In this document: positions 15,690 to 23,451 of the stretch, piece after piece | How positions within the stretch are numbered: position 1 is the first letter of the stretch | Layout of the letters: every line of letters begins with the position of its first letter | Source: JBCDCB01 sp039182735 | GTDB taxonomy: Bacteria > Planctomycetota > Phycisphaerae > Phycisphaerales > UBA1924 | DNA length: 35,144 nt | Direction of reading: 5' to 3' | Assembly (NCBI GenBank): GCA_039182735.1 | Contig: JBCDCB010000035.1 | Span: forward strand, 1-35,144 | Made by a program: the position numbers and the translations under genes | The notes under the pieces: model-generated | Seen by the model: only the letters and a program-made list of their open reading frames with translations | The model's database searches: none | What the model was told of the DNA's origin: nothing

Positions 15690-16520
15690 TCAGTTGCCGG
15701 CGGGTCTCCGCGTCTCGATCGACGCGTCGCGACCGCGCAGCCGGAGCCAGAGGTCGTACAGCGGGTTGGTTTTCGATCCGCGCCCCTCGGTGAGATTCAT
15801 GAACGCCTCCGGGTCGCGGGAGATAGCGAGTTCGGCGAGGGCGTCCCGGTTCTCGGTCATGGCGCGGGTCATCGCGCGCTGCCAGCCCGCCGTAGTCGTG
15901 CGCTCGGGCGTCTCGACCTCGTGGAATCGCACGAGCGCTTCGGGGTTTTTGTCGATCCAGAAGGCGTATTCGATCGACATAGAAACCGCACGCACGCCCG
16001 CGGATGACGCCGGTACGCGCGACGCCACCGCCGCCGCCCCCGGGCGCAACCGGATCGGCGCGCGCGGATCCGCGAACTCGCCCTGCGGCGTCAGCCACAA
16101 TGCGATCCGCCCGTGCTCGTCGCGCAGGGTCCGCACGTATCGGACCATCGCGTCGAGCGACGCGCGTAGATCGAGGTCCACGCCGAAGAGCCCGAGCCTG
16201 CGGAAGAACACGAACTTTTTGAGCATGTCGTTATCGATCGGCGCGAAGCCGACACGGTTCGTCACGAATCGGCGTTCCATGAGCATCGGCAGCAGGGGGT
16301 CCCACCACGATGAGTGGTTGAGCAGCACGATGAGCAGGTGGTCGCCGTCATTCGCATTCGCGAGCACTCGCTCCGTGCCGCGCGCGACGCGTACACCGTT
16401 GAATGACTTTCGGAACAGGCGTTCGTTATAAATCTGAAAGAATGAGTACACGCGCTCAGAGCGGTTGGCGGGTGTGATGCCCGGGAAGCGGCTGTCTTGT
16501 TGGGGCGCAGCGATCGTCAT
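15690..16520 (-). CDS. PlsC-like (lysophospholipid) acyltransferase
   Basis: A 276-residue acyltransferase of the glycerol-phosphate acyltransferase fold. The catalytic H-x4-D motif is NHSSWWD (H69, D74), and the second block LTPQGEFADPR (143-153) corresponds to the family PEGTR site. In this cluster it probably acylates the sugar of a glycosyl carotenoate, the job done in Staphylococcus by the unrelated CrtO. The start ATG at 16520 overlaps the desaturase stop by one base (TGATG), so translation is coupled. The longer frame to 17180 is read-through of the desaturase gene. The substrate is an inference from context; membrane lipid acylation is the alternative. Confidence 0.85.
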   Translation of the reverse strand: MTIAAPQQDSRFPGITPANRSERVYSFFQIYNERLFRKSFNGVRVARGTERVLANANDGDHLLIVLLNHSSWWDPLLPMLMERRFVTNRVGFAPIDNDMLKKFVFFRRLGLFGVDLDLRASLDAMVRYVRTLRDEHGRIALWLTPQGEFADPRAPIRLRPGAAAVASRVPASSAGVRAVSMSIEYAFWIDKNPEALVRFHEVETPERTTTAGWQRAMTRAMTENRDALAELAISRDPEAFMNLTEGRGSKTNPLYDLWLRLRGRDASIETRRPAGN

Positions 16521-18157
16521 CACATGCCGGCGAGCGCGTGGCCCGCGGGCTTGGCTTCGACCATCGCGTCCTCGCGCCCGTGCCCCATCTCGACGCCCGG
16601 ATGATCGAGGTCGAGGTCCTCGCACACGCACAGCGCCGCGGTGACGCCCGACATCAGCACCATCGGCACGCCCGGGCCCGGGTTCGCCGACCCGCCGGCG
16701 AGGTACAGGCTGTCCACGGCCGAGCGGTTCTTGGGCTTGAAGCCGCCGTGCAGTTTGCCGTGCGATGCGAGCCCGTAGATCGCGCCGCCCTCGGCGTTGT
16801 ACATGTGCTCGATGCCGTCGGGCGTGAGGTGCTTCTCGACGACGATGTGCTCTTCGATATCTTCCATCCCGAAGCGCTTGAGCTTGTCGATGACGACCGG
16901 GCGGTACGACTCGAGCAAGCCGCCCGGGCCCTCCCACGTCTGGTTCGCGCGCTTGTAGGGCGTATGGATCAGAATGTAGAGCGCTTCGCCGCCCTCCGGC
17001 GCTTGTTCGCGATCGGTGCGAGAGGGCGCGGCGATGTAGAGCGACGGGTCTCGCGCCGGAACGCCCCGCTTGTAGATATCGCCGAACTCGTCGTGCGAGT
17101 TCTTCGAGAAGAGGAAGTTGTGATGCGCGAGGTGCTCGTACTGGCGGTCGAGGCCCAAGTAGAGCACCAGCCCTGAGCACGCCGGCGTGTACTTCTTGGC
17201 GATCGAACGCTGCTCGCTATTCGCGGCGTCGTTGCCGACCAGGTCTCGGTACGTGCGCTGCACATCGCAGTTTGATACGACCGCGTCCGCGTCGATCCGG
17301 CGCCCGTCCTGCAGCGTGACGCCCGTTGCGCGCCCGGCGTCATCGACCTCGATGCGACCGACGCCCGTGCCCTTGACGATCTCGACGCGACCGCGCTCTG
17401 CCTCTTCGCGCAGAATGCGCTCGAGCGACTTTGCGACCATGCGCGTCCCGCCCATGGAGTACCAGCAGCCGTGATCGACCTGCGCCGCCGCGATCAGCGA
17501 GAGGATCGCCGGCGAAAGGAAGGGCGAAGACCCCACGTATTGCAGGAAGTGCTCGACAATCTGCGCAACGTGCGGCTGCTTGATGTGCTTGTGCGCGGTC
17601 GCGCCGACCGTCGAATGCATCCGCATCGCCAGCACGTCGTTCAGCACCTGCGGATCGCTCGGCGGCGACTTCATCATGTCGAAGACCGAGCCGAGATCCT
17701 GGAAGAAGAACACGCTCTCTGAAAGACGGTACATCCGCCGGCTGTACTCGATGAACTTCTTGTACCCCTCGCCCGGCTTCTCGTCCGGGAACTGCGCGTC
17801 GATCGCGCGGGCGAACTCGTTCACGTCACGGAGCAGATCCACGACAGTGCCGTCCTCGAACATGCACCGCCACTGCGGGTCGAGCTCGACGAGATCGATG
17901 TAGTCGGGCACGTTCCGTCCGGATCGGCGGACGATCCCCCGCAGCACCTGCGGCAGCGTCAGGATCGTCGGGCCCATGTCGAAGCGGTAGCCGCCCTCTT
18001 CCAGCACATTCATCTTGCCGCCGAGGTGCTCGTTGCGTTCGACCAGCGTGACGCGGCAGCCGTGCGAGACGAGTTCCACCGCGGAGGCCAGCCCGGCGAG
18101 CCCGCCGCCGACGACCACCACATGGCGTTCGGATCCGTTCGTTGTGCCCTCAGACAT
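16520..18157 (-). CDS. CrtI/CrtN-family carotenoid desaturase
   Basis: A 545-residue FAD-dependent enzyme of the phytoene-desaturase family. The N-terminal dinucleotide fold is VVVVGGGLAGLASAVEL with VTLVERNEHLGGK; the segment RFDMGPTILTLPQVL is typical of the family. The C-terminal FAD signature is LYLAGGSANPGPGVPM. It desaturates an acyclic C30 or C40 carotenoid precursor, probably 4,4'-diapophytoene or squalene given the neighbours. ATG 18157 has AAGGAGG nine bases upstream and overlaps the aldehyde dehydrogenase stop by eight bases. The in-frame extension to 18241 is Arg-rich read-through. Which of the two CrtI-family genes here is the desaturase (CrtN) and which the oxidase (CrtP) cannot be decided by eye. 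Confidence 0.92.
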   Translation of the reverse strand: MSEGTTNGSERHVVVVGGGLAGLASAVELVSHGCRVTLVERNEHLGGKMNVLEEGGYRFDMGPTILTLPQVLRGIVRRSGRNVPDYIDLVELDPQWRCMFEDGTVVDLLRDVNEFARAIDAQFPDEKPGEGYKKFIEYSRRMYRLSESVFFFQDLGSVFDMMKSPPSDPQVLNDVLAMRMHSTVGATAHKHIKQPHVAQIVEHFLQYVGSSPFLSPAILSLIAAAQVDHGCWYSMGGTRMVAKSLERILREEAERGRVEIVKGTGVGRIEVDDAGRATGVTLQDGRRIDADAVVSNCDVQRTYRDLVGNDAANSEQRSIAKKYTPACSGLVLYLGLDRQYEHLAHHNFLFSKNSHDEFGDIYKRGVPARDPSLYIAAPSRTDREQAPEGGEALYILIHTPYKRANQTWEGPGGLLESYRPVVIDKLKRFGMEDIEEHIVVEKHLTPDGIEHMYNAEGGAIYGLASHGKLHGGFKPKNRSAVDSLYLAGGSANPGPGVPMVLMSGVTAALCVCEDLDLDHPGVEMGHGREDAMVEAKPAGHALAGM

Positions 18158-19622
18158 GGGTGGTCGCCTCCTTGCTCGGCTTCGGCTCGCTCGCCGCGAC
18201 AGCGTTCGACTCGCGCGGCGCGTCTTCGCGGCTGCGTTCACGTGTTGACTGCGTGTTTCCGTACAGGAATCCGATGACGCGCGACATCGCGTCCGCCATC
18301 GAGCCGGGCTGCTCGCCCACCGGGGGGCGGATACGCGGCGACGTCTCTGAGATGTGGACCGCGCGCGTCAGTTCGAGCAGCCCGTCCGGCCCCTGCATGA
18401 CGCCCCATCCCGACGCCCCGCGCCCGCCGAAGGGTGTGCCGGGATGCGCCGCGGGGATGATGCAATCATTGATCGTGACGCAGCCGCTGCACAGGTGATC
18501 GGCGATCGCACGTGCGCGTGCCGGCGAACGCGTGAAGACGCTCGTCGCGAGATGCTGCCCGATCGACGTGTGCAGCGCGAGCGCGTCCTCGAGGCCTTCG
18601 GTGCGCACCACCGCGAGCAGGGGCGCGAAGTGATCGCCGCGCACGAGTTCGGCGTCTCGCGGGCAATCGACGACCGCCGTCGGACGCACCGATCGCTCTC
18701 TCGAAGGTTCGTGTATGCCCAGCAGGGTACGCGCGCCGCGGTTCAGCGCGTCGGTCACGAGCCGATCGGCGTGCTGCGCAGAGCCCTCGTCGATCAAACG
18801 CACCGCCTTCGCGCTCGCGGCGTGCGGCGACAGCGCACGCACGAAGCGTTCATATGTCGCATTGTCAACAAGAGCGCGCCTCGGCGCCATGCACGTCTGG
18901 CCCGCATTGAGCGTGACGGCGTGCCAGATCGTCTTTGCCGCGAGCTCCGGGTCCGCGTCGTCGAGCACGATCGCGGAATCGCGTCCGGAGAGCTCAAGCG
19001 TCGTGGTCGTCATCGAGCCTGCCGCCCACTCCGCGATCGACTTGCCCACGCTCGTCGAACCGACGAAGAGCACGTGATCGATGTCGCCTCGCGCAAGCAG
19101 TTCGCGTCCCGCGTCGCGGGTCGCGGGAACGGGCGTGAGTACGCCTTCCGGAAGCTGGGCCTCTTGGGCGAGTTCGAGCAGCCGCTGCTGCGTCCGCGGG
19201 CTGCGTTCGCTGGGTTTCACAACGACCCGGTTGCCCGCAATGATCGCCTGAACCAGCTGCACGCCGATCAGGAAGAGCGGGTAGTTCCACGTCGCGATGA
19301 TCGCCACGGTCCCGATTGGAACTCGGCGCACGACATGGCGCTGCCCCATCATCCACATCGGGCGCCCGACCGGCGTGCGATCACGCAGCACACGCGCGGC
19401 GTGCTGCTCGTGCCACTTGCATGACGCGAGCAGCGACATCACGTCCGCCGTCAATGCTTCGAACCTCGGCTTGCCGACCTCTTGCTCGATCAGGCTCGCG
19501 AGCGACGCCCGTTCCCCCGCGATCAGGCGGCGAAAGCGGCGCAACCACGCAAGACGCGCGCGCATCGACCACCGCGCGGGATCCGTCGCCGAAATCGTGG
19601 GCTTGCGAGAATCCGACTCCAT
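18150..19622 (-). CDS. Aldehyde dehydrogenase, likely carotenoid aldehyde oxidising
   Basis: A 490-residue NAD(P)-dependent aldehyde dehydrogenase with an intact active site: N113 in TWNYP, K136 in KPSER, E210 in LELSGRD and C244 in GQTCMAP. Sequence type and neighbours suggest it oxidises a diapocarotenal to the acid, the AldH step that precedes glycosylation in staphyloxanthin-like pathways. About 55 residues beyond the usual end form a tail with a possible amphipathic segment (MADAMSRVIGFLYGN) and a charged end. The start is uncertain: ATG 19622 and ATG 19634 are both possible, neither with a good ribosome-binding site. The longer frame to 19760 overlaps the divergent gene and is rejected. 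Confidence 0.88.
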   Translation of the reverse strand: MESDSRKPTISATDPARWSMRARLAWLRRFRRLIAGERASLASLIEQEVGKPRFEALTADVMSLLASCKWHEQHAARVLRDRTPVGRPMWMMGQRHVVRRVPIGTVAIIATWNYPLFLIGVQLVQAIIAGNRVVVKPSERSPRTQQRLLELAQEAQLPEGVLTPVPATRDAGRELLARGDIDHVLFVGSTSVGKSIAEWAAGSMTTTTLELSGRDSAIVLDDADPELAAKTIWHAVTLNAGQTCMAPRRALVDNATYERFVRALSPHAASAKAVRLIDEGSAQHADRLVTDALNRGARTLLGIHEPSRERSVRPTAVVDCPRDAELVRGDHFAPLLAVVRTEGLEDALALHTSIGQHLATSVFTRSPARARAIADHLCSGCVTINDCIIPAAHPGTPFGGRGASGWGVMQGPDGLLELTRAVHISETSPRIRPPVGEQPGSMADAMSRVIGFLYGNTQSTRERSREDAPRESNAVAASEPKPSKEATTHV

Positions 19623-19659
19623 CACCAAGATCATACGAAGACGGCGGCCCGCTGTCGGG

Positions 19660-19694
19660 TGCACGCGTGCATCCGAAGTGGTTTCGACATCGAA
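19660..19694. promoter_or_regulatory. Two palindromes in the divergent carotenoid promoter region
   Basis: TGCACGCGTGCA (19660-19671) is a perfect 12-base palindrome. TTCGA-CA-TCGAA (19683-19694) is a second inverted repeat whose centre is 23 bases away, about two helical turns. Both lie in the 106-base gap between the divergent aldehyde dehydrogenase and CrtI-family genes. They are candidate operator sites for control of both carotenoid transcription units. No regulator gene is in the window, and no promoter could be fixed with confidence. Confidence 0.45.
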
Positions 19695-19728
19695 CTCCGC
19701 ACGGACGGCATGCAGGGAGGACTCTGGC

Positions 19729-21330
19729 GTGACGAGCACGGATGCCACGGGGCACGACATCGCGGTGATCGGCGCAGGGCCGGGCGGGCTCGCCTCCGCG
19801 ATGCTCCTCGCCGCGAGCGGGGCGCGGGTGACGATCTATGAAGCCCAGCACGAGGTGGGCGGACGGACCGCTCGTGTGCGCAAAGGCCCGTTCGCGTTCG
19901 ACCGCGGGCCCACGTTCTTTCTGATGCCCTACGTGCTCGAAGAGATCTACCGAGCCGCGGGTATGCGATTGCTCGACGACGTGAAGATGACGCGGCTCGA
20001 CCCGATGTACCGCCTGATCGTCGGGCACCCCGAGGGCGTCTCGCGCGAGCCGTGGACGATCGACGCGACGCAGGACATCGCCGAGATGTCGCGCCGCATC
20101 GCGGAGATCGATCCGAGCGATGGCGCGAACTTCGAGCGGTTTATCCGCGACAACCGCGCGAAGCTGCTCGCCGCGGAGCCCATCCTTCGCAAGCCGATCC
20201 GGAGCCTGCTCGATCTCGTGTCGGGCGATGCGATGGGTGCGGCGACGCATATCAAGCCGTGGCACACCGTGCATTCGCTGCTCTCGAAGTACTTCTTGCA
20301 CCACGCGGTCCGCCTCGCGGTGAGCTTCCAGAGCAAGTACCTGGGCATGAGCCCCTACGAGTGCCCGAGCCTCTTCACGATCCTGCCGTTCATCGAGTAC
20401 GAGTACGGCATCTGGCATCCGGAGGGCGGGTGCAACGCGATCATGCACTCGATGGCCGGCGTCGTGCGCAATCTCGGCGGCGACGTGCGCACGAATGCTC
20501 CGGTCGAGGGCCTGACGTTCGAGGGCAACCGCTGCACGGGCGTGATTGTGGATGGCGAGGCGCGTGCGCACGATCACGTCGTGATCAACGCGGATGCGGC
20601 GTGGGCGCTCAAGAACCTGCTCCCCGAAGAGCAACGCCGCCGAGTCAGCGGCTACTCCTCAGATAGTCAGATTGATCGCAAACGCTACTCCTGCAGCACA
20701 TTTATGCTCTATCTAGGCGTGGACGGGGAGGTCCGCCTCCCGCACCACACCATCTACATTTCGACGCAGTACCAGCAGAACCTGGAAGACATCTCGACCA
20801 ACGGCACGCTCACCGATGATCCGTCGATCTACGTGTGCAACCCCTCGCCGCTCGATCCGACGCTCGCGCCGGAGGGGAAGTCTTCGCTGTACGTCCTCGT
20901 TCCGACGCCGAACACAAAGGAAGGCGTCGGTATCGACTGGTCGGCTGAGGCGCCGAGGCTCCGCAACGTCGCCCTCGAACAGATGGAACACCGCATGGGC
21001 ATCGAGCATGTCCGCGAACGCATCGAGGAGGAGGTCGTCGTCACGCCCGATGACTGGCGCGGCATGAACATCAACCACGGCGCTACCTTCAACCTCGCGC
21101 ATAACCTCAACCAGATGCTTCACAAACGCCCGCAGCACCGACTGCAGGGCCTTGATGGAGTCTGGCTCGTCGGCGGCGGCACCCACCCCGGGTCCGGTCT
21201 TCCTGTCATCTTTCTGTCCAGCCAGATCACGGCCCGGCTGCTCTGCGAGGAAGTCGGGCTCCGCTACGCGGGCGAGCACGGCCCGAGCGTGACGTTGAGG
21301 CCCACGCCGCCTGACCCTGTCACCGTTTGA
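19729..21330 (+). CDS. CrtI/CrtP-family carotenoid desaturase or oxidase
   Basis: A 533-residue FAD enzyme, the second CrtI-family member here. It has DIAVIGAGPGGLASAMLLA and VTIYEAQHEVGGRTARV at the N-terminus, FDRGPTFFLMPYVLEEI after it, and VWLVGGGTHPGSGLPVI near the C-terminus. In C30 pathways a paralogue of CrtN, called CrtP, oxidises the terminal methyl to an aldehyde; that would feed the adjacent aldehyde dehydrogenase, so this copy is the better CrtP candidate, but a desaturase is equally compatible with sequence alone. The GTG at 19729 has GGGAGG eight bases upstream. The open frame to 19297 runs antisense to the aldehyde dehydrogenase and is not real. It is the first gene of a plus-strand unit that continues through both photolyases. 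Confidence 0.9.
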   Translation: MTSTDATGHDIAVIGAGPGGLASAMLLAASGARVTIYEAQHEVGGRTARVRKGPFAFDRGPTFFLMPYVLEEIYRAAGMRLLDDVKMTRLDPMYRLIVGHPEGVSREPWTIDATQDIAEMSRRIAEIDPSDGANFERFIRDNRAKLLAAEPILRKPIRSLLDLVSGDAMGAATHIKPWHTVHSLLSKYFLHHAVRLAVSFQSKYLGMSPYECPSLFTILPFIEYEYGIWHPEGGCNAIMHSMAGVVRNLGGDVRTNAPVEGLTFEGNRCTGVIVDGEARAHDHVVINADAAWALKNLLPEEQRRRVSGYSSDSQIDRKRYSCSTFMLYLGVDGEVRLPHHTIYISTQYQQNLEDISTNGTLTDDPSIYVCNPSPLDPTLAPEGKSSLYVLVPTPNTKEGVGIDWSAEAPRLRNVALEQMEHRMGIEHVRERIEEEVVVTPDDWRGMNINHGATFNLAHNLNQMLHKRPQHRLQGLDGVWLVGGGTHPGSGLPVIFLSSQITARLLCEEVGLRYAGEHGPSVTLRPTPPDPVTV

Positions 21331-21348
21331 CCCTGTCGAAGGAGTTCT

Positions 21349-22101
21349 ATGAGCGCACACAATGCACGCAACTACCTCATCCTCGGGGCGACCGGCGGGA
21401 TCGGGAGTTCGCTGGCGAAGCGGCTCGCGGATGCCGGCGCAGCGCTCGCGATCGCCGGGCGCGATGAGTCGAAGGTCGGCCAGCTCGCGTCGGAGGTCGG
21501 CGCTGCCCACCACGAGGCGTTCGACGCCACGGATCACGACGGCGTCGTTGCGTTCGTGGACGCCTTCGCGAAGTCTGCGGGCCGGATCGACGGCGTCGTC
21601 AACTGCATCGGGTCGCTGCTGCTCAAACCCGCGCATGCGACGAGCAGCGACGAGTTCCGCCAGACCGTCACGACGAACCTCTTCACCGCCTTCTCGCTGG
21701 TCCACGGCTCGGCCAAGCACATGATGAAACAGGACGAGGGCGGGTCGGTGGTCCTGCTGTCGTCCGCGGTCTATCGCCACGGCTATGCGGCGCACGAAGC
21801 GATCGCCGCGTCGAAAGCGGGCATCGTCGGGCTCTCGCTCTCCGCGGCGGCTTCGTACGCCTCGCGTGGCGTGCGCTTTAACTGCGTCGCACCCGGATTG
21901 ACCGAGACGCCCCTCACGCAGCGCGTCACCTCGAACGACGCGACGCGCAAGGCTTCGCTCGACATGCACGCCGATGGATCGTTCGGCACGCCGGCGCAGG
22001 TCGCATCCGCGATCGCGTGGCTGCTTGAACCGGAGCAGTCGCACGTCACCGGGCAGGTGATCGCCGTCGATGGCGGGCTCGGAAGCGTTCGATCGAAGTA
22101 G
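21349..22101 (+). CDS. SDR-family protein lacking the catalytic tyrosine
   Basis: A 250-residue Rossmann-fold protein of the short-chain dehydrogenase/reductase family. It has the cofactor motif GATGGIGSS (13-21), the structural NCIGS in place of NNAG (about 85-89), the active-site Ser region LLSSA (136-140) and a C-terminal GQVIAVDGG typical of classical SDRs. The YxxxK motif reads IAASK: Lys156 is kept but the Tyr position (152) is Ile. The protein may therefore bind NAD(P) without normal dehydrogenase chemistry, or use another residue. AAGGAG precedes the ATG, 18 bases after the CrtI-family stop. Its place between carotenoid and photolyase genes suggests a light-related role, which remains unknown. 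Confidence 0.88.
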   Translation: MSAHNARNYLILGATGGIGSSLAKRLADAGAALAIAGRDESKVGQLASEVGAAHHEAFDATDHDGVVAFVDAFAKSAGRIDGVVNCIGSLLLKPAHATSSDEFRQTVTTNLFTAFSLVHGSAKHMMKQDEGGSVVLLSSAVYRHGYAAHEAIAASKAGIVGLSLSAAASYASRGVRFNCVAPGLTETPLTQRVTSNDATRKASLDMHADGSFGTPAQVASAIAWLLEPEQSHVTGQVIAVDGGLGSVRSK

Positions 22102-22162
22102 CGAACAAGCGGCATCCGCCCGCCCTGCACCACCGAACCCGGTCTCGGTAGAGGAGGTTTCG

Positions 22163-22936
22163 ATGCGGCAGCAGGTCAATGGCACGGTTTGGACGCGATT
22201 CTCGGTCGGTGCGGCGATCGCCGTGGCCATCGCCTTCGTGTGGAGCCTCTCCGCGGCGCAAGCACAGGACACGATGTCAACAGAGCCCGGTGCCTACGCC
22301 GAGGGTGCGCCGACCCGGACGTCAGAGTCACAGGCTTCCGTGATCCGCCTGCGCAGCGAGACCGATTTGGAGGCCGTGCTCGCGACCGATGGCTGGCGGG
22401 CAGGGCCCTTCTTCATCGATTCCCCGCTTCCCGACGGCTACCCTGCGCCGACGCCCCCCGGTGCGCTCGAACTCAAGGTTTATCCGAGCGTGCGTCGCGC
22501 CGAGATCGACTCGATCGGGTCATCTCGCGGCGGGTTCTGGCCGCTCTTCCAGCACATCCAGCGCCGCAACATCCCGATGACCGCCCCGGTCGAGATGGAC
22601 TATGAGGGCTGGACGTCCGACTCGCCGCCTGAACGCTCGTCGATGTCGTTCCTGTACCGCTCACCCGATGAAGGCGAAGCCGGTGACGACGGCGCGATCC
22701 GCGTTTACGACACCGAGACGATCACCGTCATCTCCCGAGGGTTCAACGGTTCGTATCGTATCACCGCCCTGAACGATGAACTCGCCGAGGTCGAGGCGTG
22801 GATCGAAGCCAGCGACGAGTGGGAGCGTGACGGCGAGCCGAGGGTCTTTGGCTACAACGGGCCTGGCGTGCCGCGCAACCGCATGTGGGGTGAGGTGCAG
22901 ATCCCCGTCCGCAAGATCATCGAAGCCGGCGAGTGA
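22163..22936 (+). CDS. Exported SOUL-type heme-binding family protein
   Basis: A 257-residue protein with a Sec signal peptide (basic start, hydrophobic core VGAAIAVAIAFVWSLSA, cleavage probably after AQA). The rest carries the SOUL/HBP signature: LELKVYPSVRRAEID, then FWPLFQHIQRRNIPMTAPVEMDY, and a late segment WGEVQIPVRKI. Members of this family bind heme or related tetrapyrroles in animals and plants; bacterial roles are poorly defined. In a photoprotection cluster, tetrapyrrole binding outside the cytoplasm would be a sensible but unproved function. GAGGAGG lies five bases before the ATG. The gap to the SDR gene is 61 bases. Confidence 0.85.
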   Translation: MRQQVNGTVWTRFSVGAAIAVAIAFVWSLSAAQAQDTMSTEPGAYAEGAPTRTSESQASVIRLRSETDLEAVLATDGWRAGPFFIDSPLPDGYPAPTPPGALELKVYPSVRRAEIDSIGSSRGGFWPLFQHIQRRNIPMTAPVEMDYEGWTSDSPPERSSMSFLYRSPDEGEAGDDGAIRVYDTETITVISRGFNGSYRITALNDELAEVEAWIEASDEWERDGEPRVFGYNGPGVPRNRMWGEVQIPVRKIIEAGE

Positions 22937-22958
22937 CCCGATCGCGGTGCGTGTGCCG

Positions 22959-23444
22959 ATGACTCCCGAGATGGCGAACTGGTATCCATCCGCCGTGCTG
23001 CTCACACACGCGGGCGCAACGCTCGCGCTCGTCGGGCTGATCTGGACGATTCAGGTTGTGCACTATCCCCTCTTCGCGAAGGTCGGCGGCGAGGCGTTCC
23101 ACACCTACGAACAGGCGCACGTGTCACGCGTCACGCTGGTCGTCGCGCCGCTCATGTTCGTCGAGCTGCTCTGTGCGCTCGCGATCGTCGCGATGAGGCC
23201 GGCGGGCGTCTCGCCCGGGCTCGCGTGGACGGGGTTCGCGTTGCTCGCGATCGTGTGGATCTCGACAGCGACCCTGCAAGGTCCGATGCACGGCAGGCTC
23301 GCGTCGCTCGGCGTGTGCGATCCGAAGACTCATTCCGCGCTCGTGTCCACCAACTGGATCCGCACCGTCGCATGGAGCGCGCGCGGTGGCATCGCGCTCG
23401 CCATGCTCTGGCAGGGCGCCCGCGCGACGATGGCGGGGAGCTGA
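22959..23444 (+). CDS. Four-helix membrane protein of unknown function
   Basis: A 161-residue hydrophobic protein with four predicted membrane helices: about residues 13-36, 54-74, 82-105 and 132-152. Conserved-looking polar features include HYPLF after helix 1, LQGPMHG after helix 3 and TNWIRT before helix 4; His residues near the membrane edges could bind metal or heme, but this is speculation. I do not recognise the family. The start at ATG 22959 lacks a strong ribosome-binding site, and the Met four codons later is an alternative. It sits 22 bases after the SOUL gene and seven bases before the Fe-S photolyase gene, so it belongs to the same operon. Confidence 0.75.
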   Translation: MTPEMANWYPSAVLLTHAGATLALVGLIWTIQVVHYPLFAKVGGEAFHTYEQAHVSRVTLVVAPLMFVELLCALAIVAMRPAGVSPGLAWTGFALLAIVWISTATLQGPMHGRLASLGVCDPKTHSALVSTNWIRTVAWSARGGIALAMLWQGARATMAGS

Positions 23445-23451
23445 GCACGAC

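Noticed and set aside
15690..17180. Possible fusion of an acyltransferase with a 220-residue upstream domain
   Set aside because: The upstream part is the desaturase gene read in another frame; the TGATG junction at 16518-16522 marks the true start.
20713..22272. A 519-codon minus-strand frame across the CrtI-family and SDR genes
   Set aside because: No motif and complete overlap with two strong plus-strand genes.
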